From: Devosia sp. A16
Lineage (GTDB): Bacteria; Pseudomonadota; Alphaproteobacteria; Rhizobiales; Devosiaceae
DNA length: 64,000 nt
Direction: 5' to 3'
Assembly: GCF_001402915.1 (NCBI RefSeq)
Contig: NZ_CP012945.1
Coordinates: forward strand, 806,001-870,000
A program made the translations under genes and the position numbers. The notes under the pieces were generated by a model. The model was not told the DNA's origin. It made no database searches and saw only the letters and a list, made by a program, of their open reading frames with translations. Below, piece by piece: positions 16,847-24,608 of the stretch (within the stretch, counting starts at the first letter, position 1; each line of letters opens with the position of its first letter).

Positions 16847-17233
16847 TCAAACCACCGTTAGTAGTCGGACGAAGCAATAAATCGCCAGCAGCAACCCAAC
16901 AGAACTTCCCAACAAGCTCTTTGCGTTCTGGTGAAATTCAAACGACTCACGAAACGTTCTCATCTCAAGGCGTTCACTTTCAGTAATGAGATCCAGCGCT
17001 GTCTTTATCTCAACAACCGCACCCGCCGTCTGAAACGCCAGGCGGTTGTGCCCCATCTGAAGGTAAAGAAACGTTCCGGCAATCGCGACGTAGAGTATGC
17101 CGCCGATGGACACGATCATTACATCAGTGCGATCTGTAACTCGCCCAAGGACGTACCAAAAAGCCAGTGGGATAGGCAGGCCGGTTGCCAGGGCCCACAG
17201 GTACGAGAAGACCAAACCCAGCGTCCGCCTCAT
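16847..17233 (-). CDS. Small membrane protein, paralogue 1 of the antisense cassette
   Basis: A 128-residue protein with membrane segments at about 5-29, 37-58 and 106-127, and a charged helical loop (about 75-105) between the second and third. The motif VLGRVTDRT at 28-36 and the layout are shared with the gene at 17518-17934. The ATG at 17233 is chosen because GGGAGA lies seven bases upstream. A perfect inverted repeat, TATGTTC-GG-GAACATA, lies just upstream. Not recognised; the context (antisense cargo in a phage late operon) hints at superinfection exclusion or defence, which is inference. Confidence 0.65.
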   Translation of the reverse strand: MRRTLGLVFSYLWALATGLPIPLAFWYVLGRVTDRTDVMIVSIGGILYVAIAGTFLYLQMGHNRLAFQTAGAVVEIKTALDLITESERLEMRTFRESFEFHQNAKSLLGSSVGLLLAIYCFVRLLTVV

Positions 17234-17249
17234 GCAACGATCTCCCATG

Positions 17250-17265
17250 TATGTTCGGGAACATA
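17250..17265. promoter_or_regulatory. Perfect palindrome upstream of membrane paralogue 1
   Basis: TATGTTC and GAACATA flank a GG centre, directly 5' of the ribosome site of the gene starting at 17233. A related palindrome sits at the same distance before the paralogue at 17934. It looks like a repressor operator, or an RNA hairpin near the transcript start. The rest of 17266-17517 shows no gene. Confidence 0.45.
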
Positions 17266-17517
17266 ATGGCGCTGACACAAGCTGGGAAGGTCGCGCGAAC
17301 CGCAGTTCCCGTCGTTGTAGCGGCAAAACCAGGATCGCCCCGATCTCGGACTGTCGGCCTGGCTGTCGCGCAACGGCCACGATGATCTTGCTGCTCAGCT
17401 TGCGGCCGGCAAATTGACCCCGCGCGCAGCATATGAGGCGTCACGGCAGCGGTCACCCGCGAGTTGGCCCTTTTGACGGGGCCTGCCATCCGGCAAAAGG
17501 GCCGCGCACCCAATGGG

Positions 17518-17934
17518 TTACCCCCCAAAAAGAGAAAAAAGCGGCGCGAAACGCATAAAACACAGCACGAATATGATCAGCGACGTTAGCTGCAGTATCC
17601 CGACCCTATACTGACGCTGAGAGACTTTTTCATTAAAGAATTCTTTCAGCTTTCTGTCCTCATTACTGATGTCAAGACTTTTGTTACCATCTCTGACCGC
17701 AAAAAAGGCCGACTCTGTAACAATCTTCACTACAGTGAGCGTTTGATACTGCAGTAGGTACATCAAACTCGAAAGCACACCGTACATCATTCCGGCTACG
17801 GTAACAATCAGTATCTCGGTACGGTCTGTGGCACGCCCCAGTACATACATAACGAGGTAGATGCCAAACAATCTGGATCCGAAGAGCCAGATGTACGAGA
17901 CAACCAATCGTTCCCTTTGCGAAAACGAAAACAT
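17518..17934 (-). CDS. Small membrane protein, paralogue 2 of the antisense cassette
   Basis: A 138-residue protein with membrane segments at about 11-32, 41-63 and 111-133, and a charged loop rich in Lys, Glu and Asn between 80 and 110. It shares VLGRATDRT (31-39), segment order and loop type with the gene at 16847-17233, so the two are diverged paralogues. The ATG at 17934 follows CCAGGAGAGG. Its DNA is clearly less GC-rich than the surroundings, which suggests later acquisition. No known family is recognised. Confidence 0.65.
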   Translation of the reverse strand: MFSFSQRERLVVSYIWLFGSRLFGIYLVMYVLGRATDRTEILIVTVAGMMYGVLSSLMYLLQYQTLTVVKIVTESAFFAVRDGNKSLDISNEDRKLKEFFNEKVSQRQYRVGILQLTSLIIFVLCFMRFAPLFSLFGG

Positions 17935-17952
17935 GCAACCCTCTCCTGGTAG

Positions 17953-17965
17953 TGTTGGGCCAACA
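17953..17965. promoter_or_regulatory. Palindrome upstream of membrane paralogue 2
   Basis: TGTTGG-G-CCAACA lies 19 bases 5' of the ATG at 17934, the same relative place as the palindrome before paralogue 1. Both share TGTT and AACA outer arms, though centres differ. It could be the binding site of a common repressor. Confidence 0.4.
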
Positions 17966-18111
17966 TAGAGATGGCGGGGTCGGCAGTGAAGAGGCCGCCG
18001 TGCCGGTGCCACTTCGGGCATCTACATCAAGACTTTGGCGGATGAAGAGGCCCAACACCCAAAGCAGGAACACGGCCACCGACGCCACAGCCTGAGCCAC
18101 CAGAGACACGA

Positions 18112-18261
18112 CTAGGCGTAAGGTGCGCCGACCCCGACAACTATGAGAGCGCCAGCGATCACGCCGACCCCCACACTCATGGCAAGCGGATCGGTGACCC
18201 CAAGCCACTCGAATACGGCATACATCCACTCCTGGACCTTCACGAGTGTGAGTTCCCCCAT
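18112..18261 (-). CDS. Possible single-span membrane peptide, 49 residues
   Basis: The frame starts MGELTLVKVQEWMYAVFEWL and ends with a hydrophobic segment (about 27-46: AMSVGVGVIAGALIVVGVG). The ribosome site is weak. It lies in the 443-base gap between two clearer membrane-protein genes on the same strand, and its membrane span fits that cassette. It could equally be a remnant or a non-coding stretch. Confidence 0.3.
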   Translation of the reverse strand: MGELTLVKVQEWMYAVFEWLGVTDPLAMSVGVGVIAGALIVVGVGAPYA

Positions 18262-18377
18262 TTGCACCAATACGCCACGCTAGGGGGCTAACTCCTTGTT
18301 GCGGCAATGCCCGCACGCAATCAAACCGGGAGCTCGCGCTGTCCGGACCACCGGGAGCGTACGACCGGGGCAAGGCT

Positions 18378-19019
18378 TCATCCTCTTACGTTGCGGAGCC
18401 ACGTTGCGAGGGAGACGCCCAGGCCGCCGCCGACAAGGGCGCCGGCGATCACTCGCCCCTCCGATGAGAAGACGTCCCGGAACGCATACAGGGTTACCCC
18501 GAGGGCGAGCACCACGAGCAACCCCAGGAAGCCGAAGAGTGGTCGGTTCGGGATATACAGCAACGGCCGCCGCATGGCCCATTGCGCCATGACCACCTGG
18601 TTTCCGACGAAAAAGCCCAGCATTGCTGAGACCTGCGCAAGCCCGTCCTGATCCTCAAAATCCCCGCGGTAGACAAAGGTCGCCACCAAAGCCAGCGCCG
18701 CGGCGGCGGCAAAAATGTACGAGATGTGCGGCCCCTCGGATTGGCGCATCATGTCCATTAATGGGTCAGATGACTTGTAGCGGTCGGGCCTCGTGTCAAC
18801 GTCCTCGTCACGCGCCACAGGAGGCGGCCTCCAGAGCTTTCTTGCGACCCAAACGACGGTCCAAGGAGCCACGCCAAATAGCAGCACCAGCAGTGGGTTC
18901 AGCTTGACCTGGGAGGCGGTTGTCGACGCGAACACCCCTACCAGGACCGCGATCACATACGCGCTTTCCCAGAACATGGTCTCGCCGCGCGTCAGCACGG
19001 AACGCTTTCGCTCAGACAT
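18378..19019 (-). CDS. Multi-span membrane protein of the antisense cassette
   Basis: A 213-residue protein with about five or six membrane segments (roughly 17-33, 41-58, 99-117, 127-146, 160-178 and 187-207) and a cytosolic-looking loop at 62-98 rich in Arg and Asp. AAGGGGGA precedes the ATG at 19019. No transporter or enzyme signature is visible. It is followed and preceded by other small membrane-protein genes on the minus strand, opposite to the flanking virion genes. Confidence 0.65.
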   Translation of the reverse strand: MSERKRSVLTRGETMFWESAYVIAVLVGVFASTTASQVKLNPLLVLLFGVAPWTVVWVARKLWRPPPVARDEDVDTRPDRYKSSDPLMDMMRQSEGPHISYIFAAAAALALVATFVYRGDFEDQDGLAQVSAMLGFFVGNQVVMAQWAMRRPLLYIPNRPLFGFLGLLVVLALGVTLYAFRDVFSSEGRVIAGALVGGGLGVSLATWLRNVRG

Positions 19020-19068
19020 TCATCCCCCTTGGAAACACCTGGGCGCTGGCACGCGCTTCTTGATACCA

Positions 19069-19338
19069 TCACCACCGGCGCGGCCCTTTCCCGCCGAGGG
19101 ACCGCTCGAACAAGCGGTCGCCAAGCCAGTTCTTCACGCTCCCCGCAGCCCATCCCCAGAAGAAGGACATGGCAGCAGCTGACACCGGGGACTGAAGCAG
19201 TGTGTTGTCGGATTTCGGCATGTGGAGGAACGGGCCGAGAAACACCAGCACCCCCACTACGCCGCCTGCAACGGCCCCCCATGGCAGCGGGTTTGTTCGC
19301 TTCGTCCCCGGCTTCGGTCGCTGATCGGGATCTGTCAT
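19069..19338 (-). CDS. Two-span membrane protein of the antisense cassette
   Basis: An 89-residue protein with a proline- and lysine-rich N-terminal tail (1-19), probable membrane segments at about 20-38 and 51-68, and a basic C-terminus (GGKGPRRW). A strong GGGAGGAAA ribosome site precedes the ATG at 19338. Size and shape resemble holins or small exclusion proteins, but the late cluster has other holin candidates at 27.3-27.9 kb. Confidence 0.6.
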   Translation of the reverse strand: MTDPDQRPKPGTKRTNPLPWGAVAGGVVGVLVFLGPFLHMPKSDNTLLQSPVSAAAMSFFWGWAAGSVKNWLGDRLFERSLGGKGPRRW

Positions 19339-19405
19339 CGTTTCCTCCCTCTATTGCTGGACCCGACATAAACCGGGCTCGGACACACCCGCATCACCAT
19401 CACGT

Positions 19406-19783
19406 TCAGCTCGTGGTCTGGCCTTCGCTGAGCTTGCCGCAGGGCAGATACATGAGCCACACGGCGATCTCCTTGAGCCAGCCGCCGCGCCGGACTTTCG
19501 CCTCCGCCCAGCTGTCGACGCCCAGACACCAGTCAAGATGCGCCCCCGACATGCCGAAGCGCTCCGACGCGACCTGGTACAGCGCCGCAACGACTTCCGC
19601 GCAATCCTGCGGCGGCGCGCAATAACCTTCGTCGACCGGAAGCTTCTGCATCGAGGCGTGGCCCATTCCGACTGTCCAGGTAAACAAGCCGTAGCCGCCC
19701 CCAAGCACGATCGCCAGCAACAGCACAATTGCCGGTCCGCGCGACCACCAAGAAGCCGTCTTGACACTCCCTATATCAGTCAC
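19406..19783 (-). CDS. Single-span anchored protein with cysteine-bearing outer domain
   Basis: A 125-residue protein with one membrane segment at about 17-35 and a C-terminal domain of about 85 residues containing four cysteines (in GYCAPPQDCAEV, LDWCLGV and LPCGKL). These could form disulfides if the domain is periplasmic. The GTG at 19783 has GGGAGGGC upstream and is preferred over the ATG at 19912, which would run into the tail gene on the other strand. It is the first gene of the antisense cassette. No family recognised. Confidence 0.6.
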   Translation of the reverse strand: MTDIGSVKTASWWSRGPAIVLLLAIVLGGGYGLFTWTVGMGHASMQKLPVDEGYCAPPQDCAEVVAALYQVASERFGMSGAHLDWCLGVDSWAEAKVRRGGWLKEIAVWLMYLPCGKLSEGQTTS

Positions 19784-19868
19784 AGCGCCCTCCCCCAGAG
19801 CTGAGTCCCCGCAGTATTGAATGCACGGGCAGTTGTGGCGCGTCCATCCCTCCCCCGGAGACTTCCCC

Positions 19869-20870
19869 ATGGCAGCCATCTGGCCCGGCTCGCGCGTGCC
19901 CAATTTCGGCATCGGCGACCAACTGTATTTCTACGACACCGCCACCTCGACGCCGCAGGTGGTTTATGCCGATGGCGCGCTGAGCGTGGCGCATGATCAG
20001 CCGATCCTTGCCGATGCGCGCGGCATGTTCCCGGTGATCTACCTGAGCCCGGCGCCGGGCAGCTACCGGCAGAAGCTCACCGACGCCAATGGCGTCCTGA
20101 TCTTCGACGACGACGATATCGACGTGCCGCAATCGGCCGATTACGAGCCGCCCGACCCGGGCGTCACCGACCCGACGCTGCTGGTCACCACCGGCATGCG
20201 CATCGGCTACTATGGCACGGCGGCGCCGGCCGGCTGGGTGCGCTGCAACGGCCGGACGCTGGGCTCGCCCACCTCGGGCGCCACCGAGCGCGCCAATGCC
20301 GATTGCCAGGCGCTGTTCCTCCACCTGTGGACCGCCGACGCCACGCTCGGCGTCAGCGGCGGGCGCGGTGCGTCGGCGGCTGGCGATTGGGCCGCCAACA
20401 AGACCATCGCCCTGCCCGACTATCGCGACCGCATCGCCATCGGCCTGGGCGGCATGGGCAACGCCGATATCAACCTGATCCCCGATGCGACGGTCGACGG
20501 CGGTGAAACCAACAACACCCTCGGCGCGACCGTCGGCTCTGCCGCCCAAACGCTCACCGCCGCGCAAATTCCTGCCCACAAGCACGATGCCGGCTCACTG
20601 CTGATGCCCAACCACGGCCACCCGGCCAAGATTTCGGCCCGCAACGACAATGGGCCAGTCCAGACCAACTACGGCGGCATGGGCCTCATCGGCATCGGCA
20701 CCAACTCCTACCCCGCCTATTCCGGCACGATATCGGACACGGCTGGTCAGCAGATCGGCGGCTCCGGCACCGCAGCGATTGGCGGCGCCACAGCAGATAG
20801 CACGGGGGGCGGCGCCTCGCACCCCAACGTCCAGCCCTCGTTGTTCGAACTCGTGATCATCAAGCTCTGA
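19869..20870 (+). CDS. Phage tail collar domain protein
   Basis: A 333-residue tail protein. Residues about 107-135 (GMRIGYYGTAAPAGWVRCNG) and ALPDYRDRIAIGLGGMGN near 180 are the signature of the phage tail collar fold. IPAHKHDAG and PNHGHPAKI follow, histidine-bearing loops common in trimeric tail fibre tips. The C-terminus ends HPNVQPSLFELVIIKL, a usual ending for this family. The ATG at 19869 follows CGGAGA. It probably binds the cell surface during adsorption. Confidence 0.82.
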   Translation: MAAIWPGSRVPNFGIGDQLYFYDTATSTPQVVYADGALSVAHDQPILADARGMFPVIYLSPAPGSYRQKLTDANGVLIFDDDDIDVPQSADYEPPDPGVTDPTLLVTTGMRIGYYGTAAPAGWVRCNGRTLGSPTSGATERANADCQALFLHLWTADATLGVSGGRGASAAGDWAANKTIALPDYRDRIAIGLGGMGNADINLIPDATVDGGETNNTLGATVGSAAQTLTAAQIPAHKHDAGSLLMPNHGHPAKISARNDNGPVQTNYGGMGLIGIGTNSYPAYSGTISDTAGQQIGGSGTAAIGGATADSTGGGASHPNVQPSLFELVIIKL

Positions 20871-20877
20871 GGCGGCG

Positions 20878-21216
20878 ATGTACGAACTGCAGTTCTTTGC
20901 CACCGACGATGCCGACTGGGCGCAGCGGGTGGACCTGATCGACGATGCGACCAACCAGCCGCTCGACACGGCCGGCGTGCTGTTCGAGCTCGAGGTCGGC
21001 GAGCATGGCGCGCGCCGGCTGTTCGCCACCTCGGCCGATGGCAGCATCGCCATCCCCGAAGCCGGCACCATTCAGTGGCGCTTCAGCACCGCCCAGTTGG
21101 GCGCGCTCGATATCCGCAACACCTACAAGGTCGGCTGCCGGATGACCAACGGCACCGGCACCACGCAGCTGTTCACCGGCACGCTGGCTTTCGTCGGAGG
21201 CGGGTTCGGCAGATGA
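20878..21216 (+). CDS. Hypothetical tail-associated protein, 112 residues
   Basis: A beta-rich protein starting MYELQFFATDDADWAQRVDL, with a C-terminal TQLFTGTLAFVGGGFGR. The gene sits seven bases after the collar gene and overlaps the fibre gene (ATGA). The compact beta pattern suggests an adaptor between tail and fibre, as in small proteins preceding phage fibres. No family assigned. Confidence 0.55.
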   Translation: MYELQFFATDDADWAQRVDLIDDATNQPLDTAGVLFELEVGEHGARRLFATSADGSIAIPEAGTIQWRFSTAQLGALDIRNTYKVGCRMTNGTGTTQLFTGTLAFVGGGFGR

Positions 21217-22670
21217 GCGACACCATCACCCCGCGGCTCAGAATCAAGGCGCAGCCCGAGATCGCGGTGCGCGCCAAGGCGGTGCCGCCGCCAAAAGTGC
21301 GGCTGCGCGTACTGCCGACGCTGCTGCCGATGCAGATCGAGCTCGGGAACACCGGCGCCATGGTGCAGTGGCGCTATCTCAACGGGGTCTGGCAGGACCT
21401 GATCGCCATCGACGATATCGACACCACCGTATCGGTCGGAACGGTGACCACCCTGCCGCCCGGGGCGCCGGCGAGCGTGGTGAACGTCGGGACGGCCAAG
21501 GACATGGTGCTGAATTTCGGCATTCCGGCCGGCGTGCAGGGCATCGAGGGTCCGGCCGCGACGGTGGCCGTCGGCGCCACCACCACCGTCAATGCCGGTA
21601 TTCCCGCCGCAGTGGTGAATGTCGGCACGCCCAACGACGCGGTGTTCGATTTCGCCATCCCGCAGGGGCCGGCCGCAACCGTGTCCGTGGGCACCGTGAC
21701 GACGCTGGCGCCGGGCGCAGCCGCGACCGTGGTCAACGCCGGCACCTCGGGCGCCGCGGTGCTGAACTTCGGCATCCCGCGCGGCGCGCCGGGCATCCTG
21801 ACTTCGGTGGTGGCCGGAGCCAACGTCGCCGTCGACACCACCGACCCGGCCAACCCGATCGTCACCGCCGCCGGCAATGTAAGCGGTCCGGCCAGCGCGG
21901 TGGACAATCGCGTTGCGGTGTTCGACGGGGCCACGGGCAAGCTGCTCAAGGACAGCGGCGTCATCCTCGGCAACTCGGCTTCACGGAACGTCGGAACGGC
22001 CGCCGGCACGGTCGCGGCCGGCGACGACAGCCGCATTGCCGGCGCCATCCAGTCGAGCATCCTCTCCACGCAGGGCGACATCCTCGTCAGGAGCGCCAGC
22101 GCCCCGGCGAGGCTTGGCAAGGGCGCGCAGTACCAGGTGCTGCAGGCCGGAGCCACGGACCCGATCTATGGCGCGCTCAACCTCGCCCAGGCAGCGGCGG
22201 TGACTGGCATCCTGCCCGCGGCGAACCACCCCGATGCCACGACGGCCGCCAAGGGCATCTCCGAATTCGCCACAGCCGCCGAATACCGCACCGGCACCGA
22301 CACGGTGCGCGCCCTGGTGGTCGACCAGGTGTGGGCAGCCGCCGGGCTCGCGGTGCTGACCGATGGCGCCAACATCGCAGTGGACTTAGCCGCCGGGTTC
22401 AATTTCGGCGGCAGCTCGAACGCCGTTCTTGGCCTCGGCGGCGACCGCAGCCTGTCGGCGCCCACCAACCTTAAGAACGGCCAGACCGGCGTCCTATGGT
22501 TCGGCGCGGTGACCTCGACCCGTATCCTCACGCTCAACGCCGCCTGGCTATTGCTCGATGGCGTCGAGGCCGGCCCCTATTCCATCACCACGGCGCAGGA
22601 ACTCGGCATCGCCTACGTCATCCGGGCGAGCCGAACCTATGTCACCGCCATCATGAGGAGAGCAGCGTGA
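21213..22670 (+). CDS. Phage tail fibre-like protein with internal repeats
   Basis: A 485-residue protein. Residues 72-194 hold three repeats of about 40 residues built on (T/A)TVSVGTVTT, P-G-(A)-A-(S/T)-V-V-N-x-G-T and VLNFGIP(R)G, a beta-rich triplex repeat found in phage tail fibres. Downstream segments such as AVFDGATGKLLKDSGV and ATTAAKGISEFATAAEYRTG are also typical of trimeric fibre shafts. The start overlaps the previous stop. The C-terminal domain (about 390-485) is the probable receptor-binding tip. Confidence 0.75.
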   Translation: MSDTITPRLRIKAQPEIAVRAKAVPPPKVRLRVLPTLLPMQIELGNTGAMVQWRYLNGVWQDLIAIDDIDTTVSVGTVTTLPPGAPASVVNVGTAKDMVLNFGIPAGVQGIEGPAATVAVGATTTVNAGIPAAVVNVGTPNDAVFDFAIPQGPAATVSVGTVTTLAPGAAATVVNAGTSGAAVLNFGIPRGAPGILTSVVAGANVAVDTTDPANPIVTAAGNVSGPASAVDNRVAVFDGATGKLLKDSGVILGNSASRNVGTAAGTVAAGDDSRIAGAIQSSILSTQGDILVRSASAPARLGKGAQYQVLQAGATDPIYGALNLAQAAAVTGILPAANHPDATTAAKGISEFATAAEYRTGTDTVRALVVDQVWAAAGLAVLTDGANIAVDLAAGFNFGGSSNAVLGLGGDRSLSAPTNLKNGQTGVLWFGAVTSTRILTLNAAWLLLDGVEAGPYSITTAQELGIAYVIRASRTYVTAIMRRAA

Positions 22671-23092
22671 CCATCGTCCACCAGACCGACGGCGCATGGG
22701 CGCCGATCCACGGGGTGCAGACCCTCACGCGCATGATCGCAACCTGCACGGTGACCTATCACGATGGCCGGCAGATGGAGGTTGCGTGCGAACCCTACCC
22801 GGTGGCCGAGACGCTCGACATTGGCAAGGTCGAACAGCTGATTGCCGACGGCCTTTGGGGCGATGATGACCTCGCGCCATACGGTTTGCGAACCGCCCGC
22901 GCGGAGGAGGTTCCCGAGGGCCAGCAGCGCATCGGCTCCCCCTCGTATGTGGAGCGGGATGGCGAGATCCTCGAGCGGTGGGAGACCGAAGAGATCCCGT
23001 CCCCACCAGCCGACCCCACCGCAGCGGAAAGACTCGCGGCGCTTGGGCTGAGCGTGGACGACCTGAAGCAGCTTCTGGGAGCCGCGGAATGA
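22667..23092 (+). CDS. Hypothetical protein next to the tail fibre, 141 residues
   Basis: The GTG at 22667 overlaps the fibre stop (GTGA) and follows GAGGAGAG. The acidic protein starts with VTIVHQTDGAWAPIHGVQT and ends SVDDLKQLLG. Small acidic proteins directly after a fibre gene are often fibre assembly chaperones, but no conserved chaperone motif is seen, so this role is only a suggestion. Confidence 0.5.
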   Translation: MTIVHQTDGAWAPIHGVQTLTRMIATCTVTYHDGRQMEVACEPYPVAETLDIGKVEQLIADGLWGDDDLAPYGLRTARAEEVPEGQQRIGSPSYVERDGEILERWETEEIPSPPADPTAAERLAALGLSVDDLKQLLGAAE

Positions 23093-23898
23093 TCGACCTC
23101 ACGCCGCCTCCGCTGATCCTGCCCCTCCACTATGAGACGAAGCGCCCCGCGATCATCAGGGTGGAGCCGAATCCGCAGCGGCACTTTCCGCGGTTGCAAC
23201 CGGCTGAGCGGGCCAAGGCGATGTTGCCGGGGATGGTGCCAATAGTTGCGGGAAGGGTCGCGCTGAGCCTCCTGTTTAATGCAGGCTACTCGTCCAGCGC
23301 GGACGCCTCATCCTACAGTTTTCCCACCTCCGGTATTCCCTTCGGCGACAAGCTGGTCATCGCGACCGCCCACTGGAATTCGACACAGCCCCTCCGAACA
23401 GTGACTTCCCGCACCATTGGGGGGCTGGCAGCTACCTCAGCGATCGGGGGAGGCCTTGCGTTCTCGGGACAAGCTGGCTCGTCCATTGGCCTTGATATCT
23501 TCTACTGCCGATTGTCAGACGCCAACCCGACCATTGCATGGTCGCTAGACGCTGCCGGCAGCGTTCGGGCCTACACCGGCGTCTGGTATCTGACGGGGAG
23601 CCTGCTCAGTACGGTGCCCTATGACAGCGACAAAACCGCGTCGGCCGGCACCTCAATAAGCCGCCAGATCGACATTGCTGCTGGAGGCGTCGGCGTGATG
23701 GCGCTTACCATCGACAACGCCGTGGCACCCACCATATCCGGCCTGGACACGACGGATTGGAACCTCACCCACGCTGAAGGCGGTACGCGCATGGCGGGCG
23801 GTCGATACGCCTCCGCAGCGGGGCAGATAAATCGGTCAATTTCCGCAACGTACGCCTCCGGCGCGGGGGAGGCTATGGCCGTGGCGTCGTGGCGCTAG
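23089..23898 (+). CDS. Hypothetical phage protein, 269 residues, beta-rich
   Basis: Overlaps the previous gene (ATGA). After an N-terminal proline-rich stretch, residues about 55-269 form a regular Gly/Ser/Thr/Ala beta pattern (for example TIGGLAATSAIGGGLAFSGQ and VRAYTGVWYLTGSLLST), suggesting a secreted or virion-surface beta-sandwich such as a fibre accessory or cell-surface-binding domain. No catalytic motif recognised. It ends four bases into the convergent small gene at 23895. Confidence 0.55.
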   Translation: MIDLTPPPLILPLHYETKRPAIIRVEPNPQRHFPRLQPAERAKAMLPGMVPIVAGRVALSLLFNAGYSSSADASSYSFPTSGIPFGDKLVIATAHWNSTQPLRTVTSRTIGGLAATSAIGGGLAFSGQAGSSIGLDIFYCRLSDANPTIAWSLDAAGSVRAYTGVWYLTGSLLSTVPYDSDKTASAGTSISRQIDIAAGGVGVMALTIDNAVAPTISGLDTTDWNLTHAEGGTRMAGGRYASAAGQINRSISATYASGAGEAMAVASWR

Positions 23899-24095
23899 TA
23901 TTCTAGGGACTGAGCTATGATCTCGGCCTTCATTGCTACCTCGGGGCTATCCCCCCGTTCATAGAACTCGCGCATCCGCTTTGTCTGCGACATCACCTCG
24001 CTGACATCAGGTCGGAATCCCCAATCCTTTACGAACAGGTTGACGATGGCCTCTCGCCATTCGTCCCACCCCAGCGGTTGCTCGGAAACCTTCAT
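23895..24095 (-). CDS. Hypothetical small protein, 66 residues, antisense
   Basis: A soluble peptide starting MKVSEQPLGWDEWREAIVNL, with a helical, charged C-terminal half ending IIAQSLEY. The ATG at 24095 has GAGGA upstream; an ATG at 24128 is less well supported. It is convergent with the phage gene at 23089, and their stop regions overlap. Not recognised; another antisense insert in the phage region. Confidence 0.45.
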   Translation of the reverse strand: MKVSEQPLGWDEWREAIVNLFVKDWGFRPDVSEVMSQTKRMREFYERGDSPEVAMKAEIIAQSLEY

Positions 24096-24210
24096 CTCCG
24101 CAGTCCTCGTTATGCCAGCTGGTTTCATTCATAGCGCCCGATGCGTTCTCCGAGTCTAGTGGGTCGCCTTGGGTCGGCGCAACGGCCTACCCGCCTCCTC
24201 GGAGATTTCC

Positions 24211-24438
24211 ATGACCTCAGACGGCTGCACCGGCTTCTGGCCGCTCGAATGGCTATTCCCGAAGATCAGCGCCTGCTGCTCGGTCCACGACTTCGGCGGC
24301 ACCGATGGCACGCTGCTCGACTGCCTTCAGGCGGCGCTTCCCCCATGGGCGTGGGCCATCGCAGCGTTCTGCGTGTCGCTGATGATTCTGTTCCGCCCCA
24401 TCTACAACCTGATCAAGCGCTTCCTGCGGCTGCGCTGA
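24211..24438 (+). CDS. Small membrane protein with CCxxHD (phospholipase A2-like) motif
   Basis: A 75-residue protein. The N-terminal part has DGCTGF (4-9) and CCSVHDFGG at 22-30, the order seen in the calcium loop and His-Asp dyad of phospholipase A2-like folds (Cys-Cys-x-x-His-Asp). Residues about 46-63 are a membrane segment and the C-terminus is basic. It is too short for a full secreted phospholipase, so it may be a minimal or degenerate version. Position before lysis genes suggests a role in envelope attack or entry. The ATG at 24211 follows CGGAGA. Confidence 0.5.
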   Translation: MTSDGCTGFWPLEWLFPKISACCSVHDFGGTDGTLLDCLQAALPPWAWAIAAFCVSLMILFRPIYNLIKRFLRLR

Positions 24439-24608
24439 CAGGTTCACAACCCGTGGACCGAGGCCTCTCCGCCCAGTTGAGCGGGATCGCTGAACTCTAG
24501 CCTGAGCCACCCAGGAAATGCTAGGTAGCGCTGACATTGCTGGCCGCCAAGTCGCGTGCACTCCTGCTCTAGATGTCAGGCCCCCGTGGCAGCGCTGGAA
24601 GAGAGATT

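Noticed and set aside
21426-21794. CRISPR-like tandem repeats
   Set aside because: The repeats are in frame, diverged at DNA level and part of a fibre protein. No short identical direct repeats with unique spacers were seen anywhere in the window.
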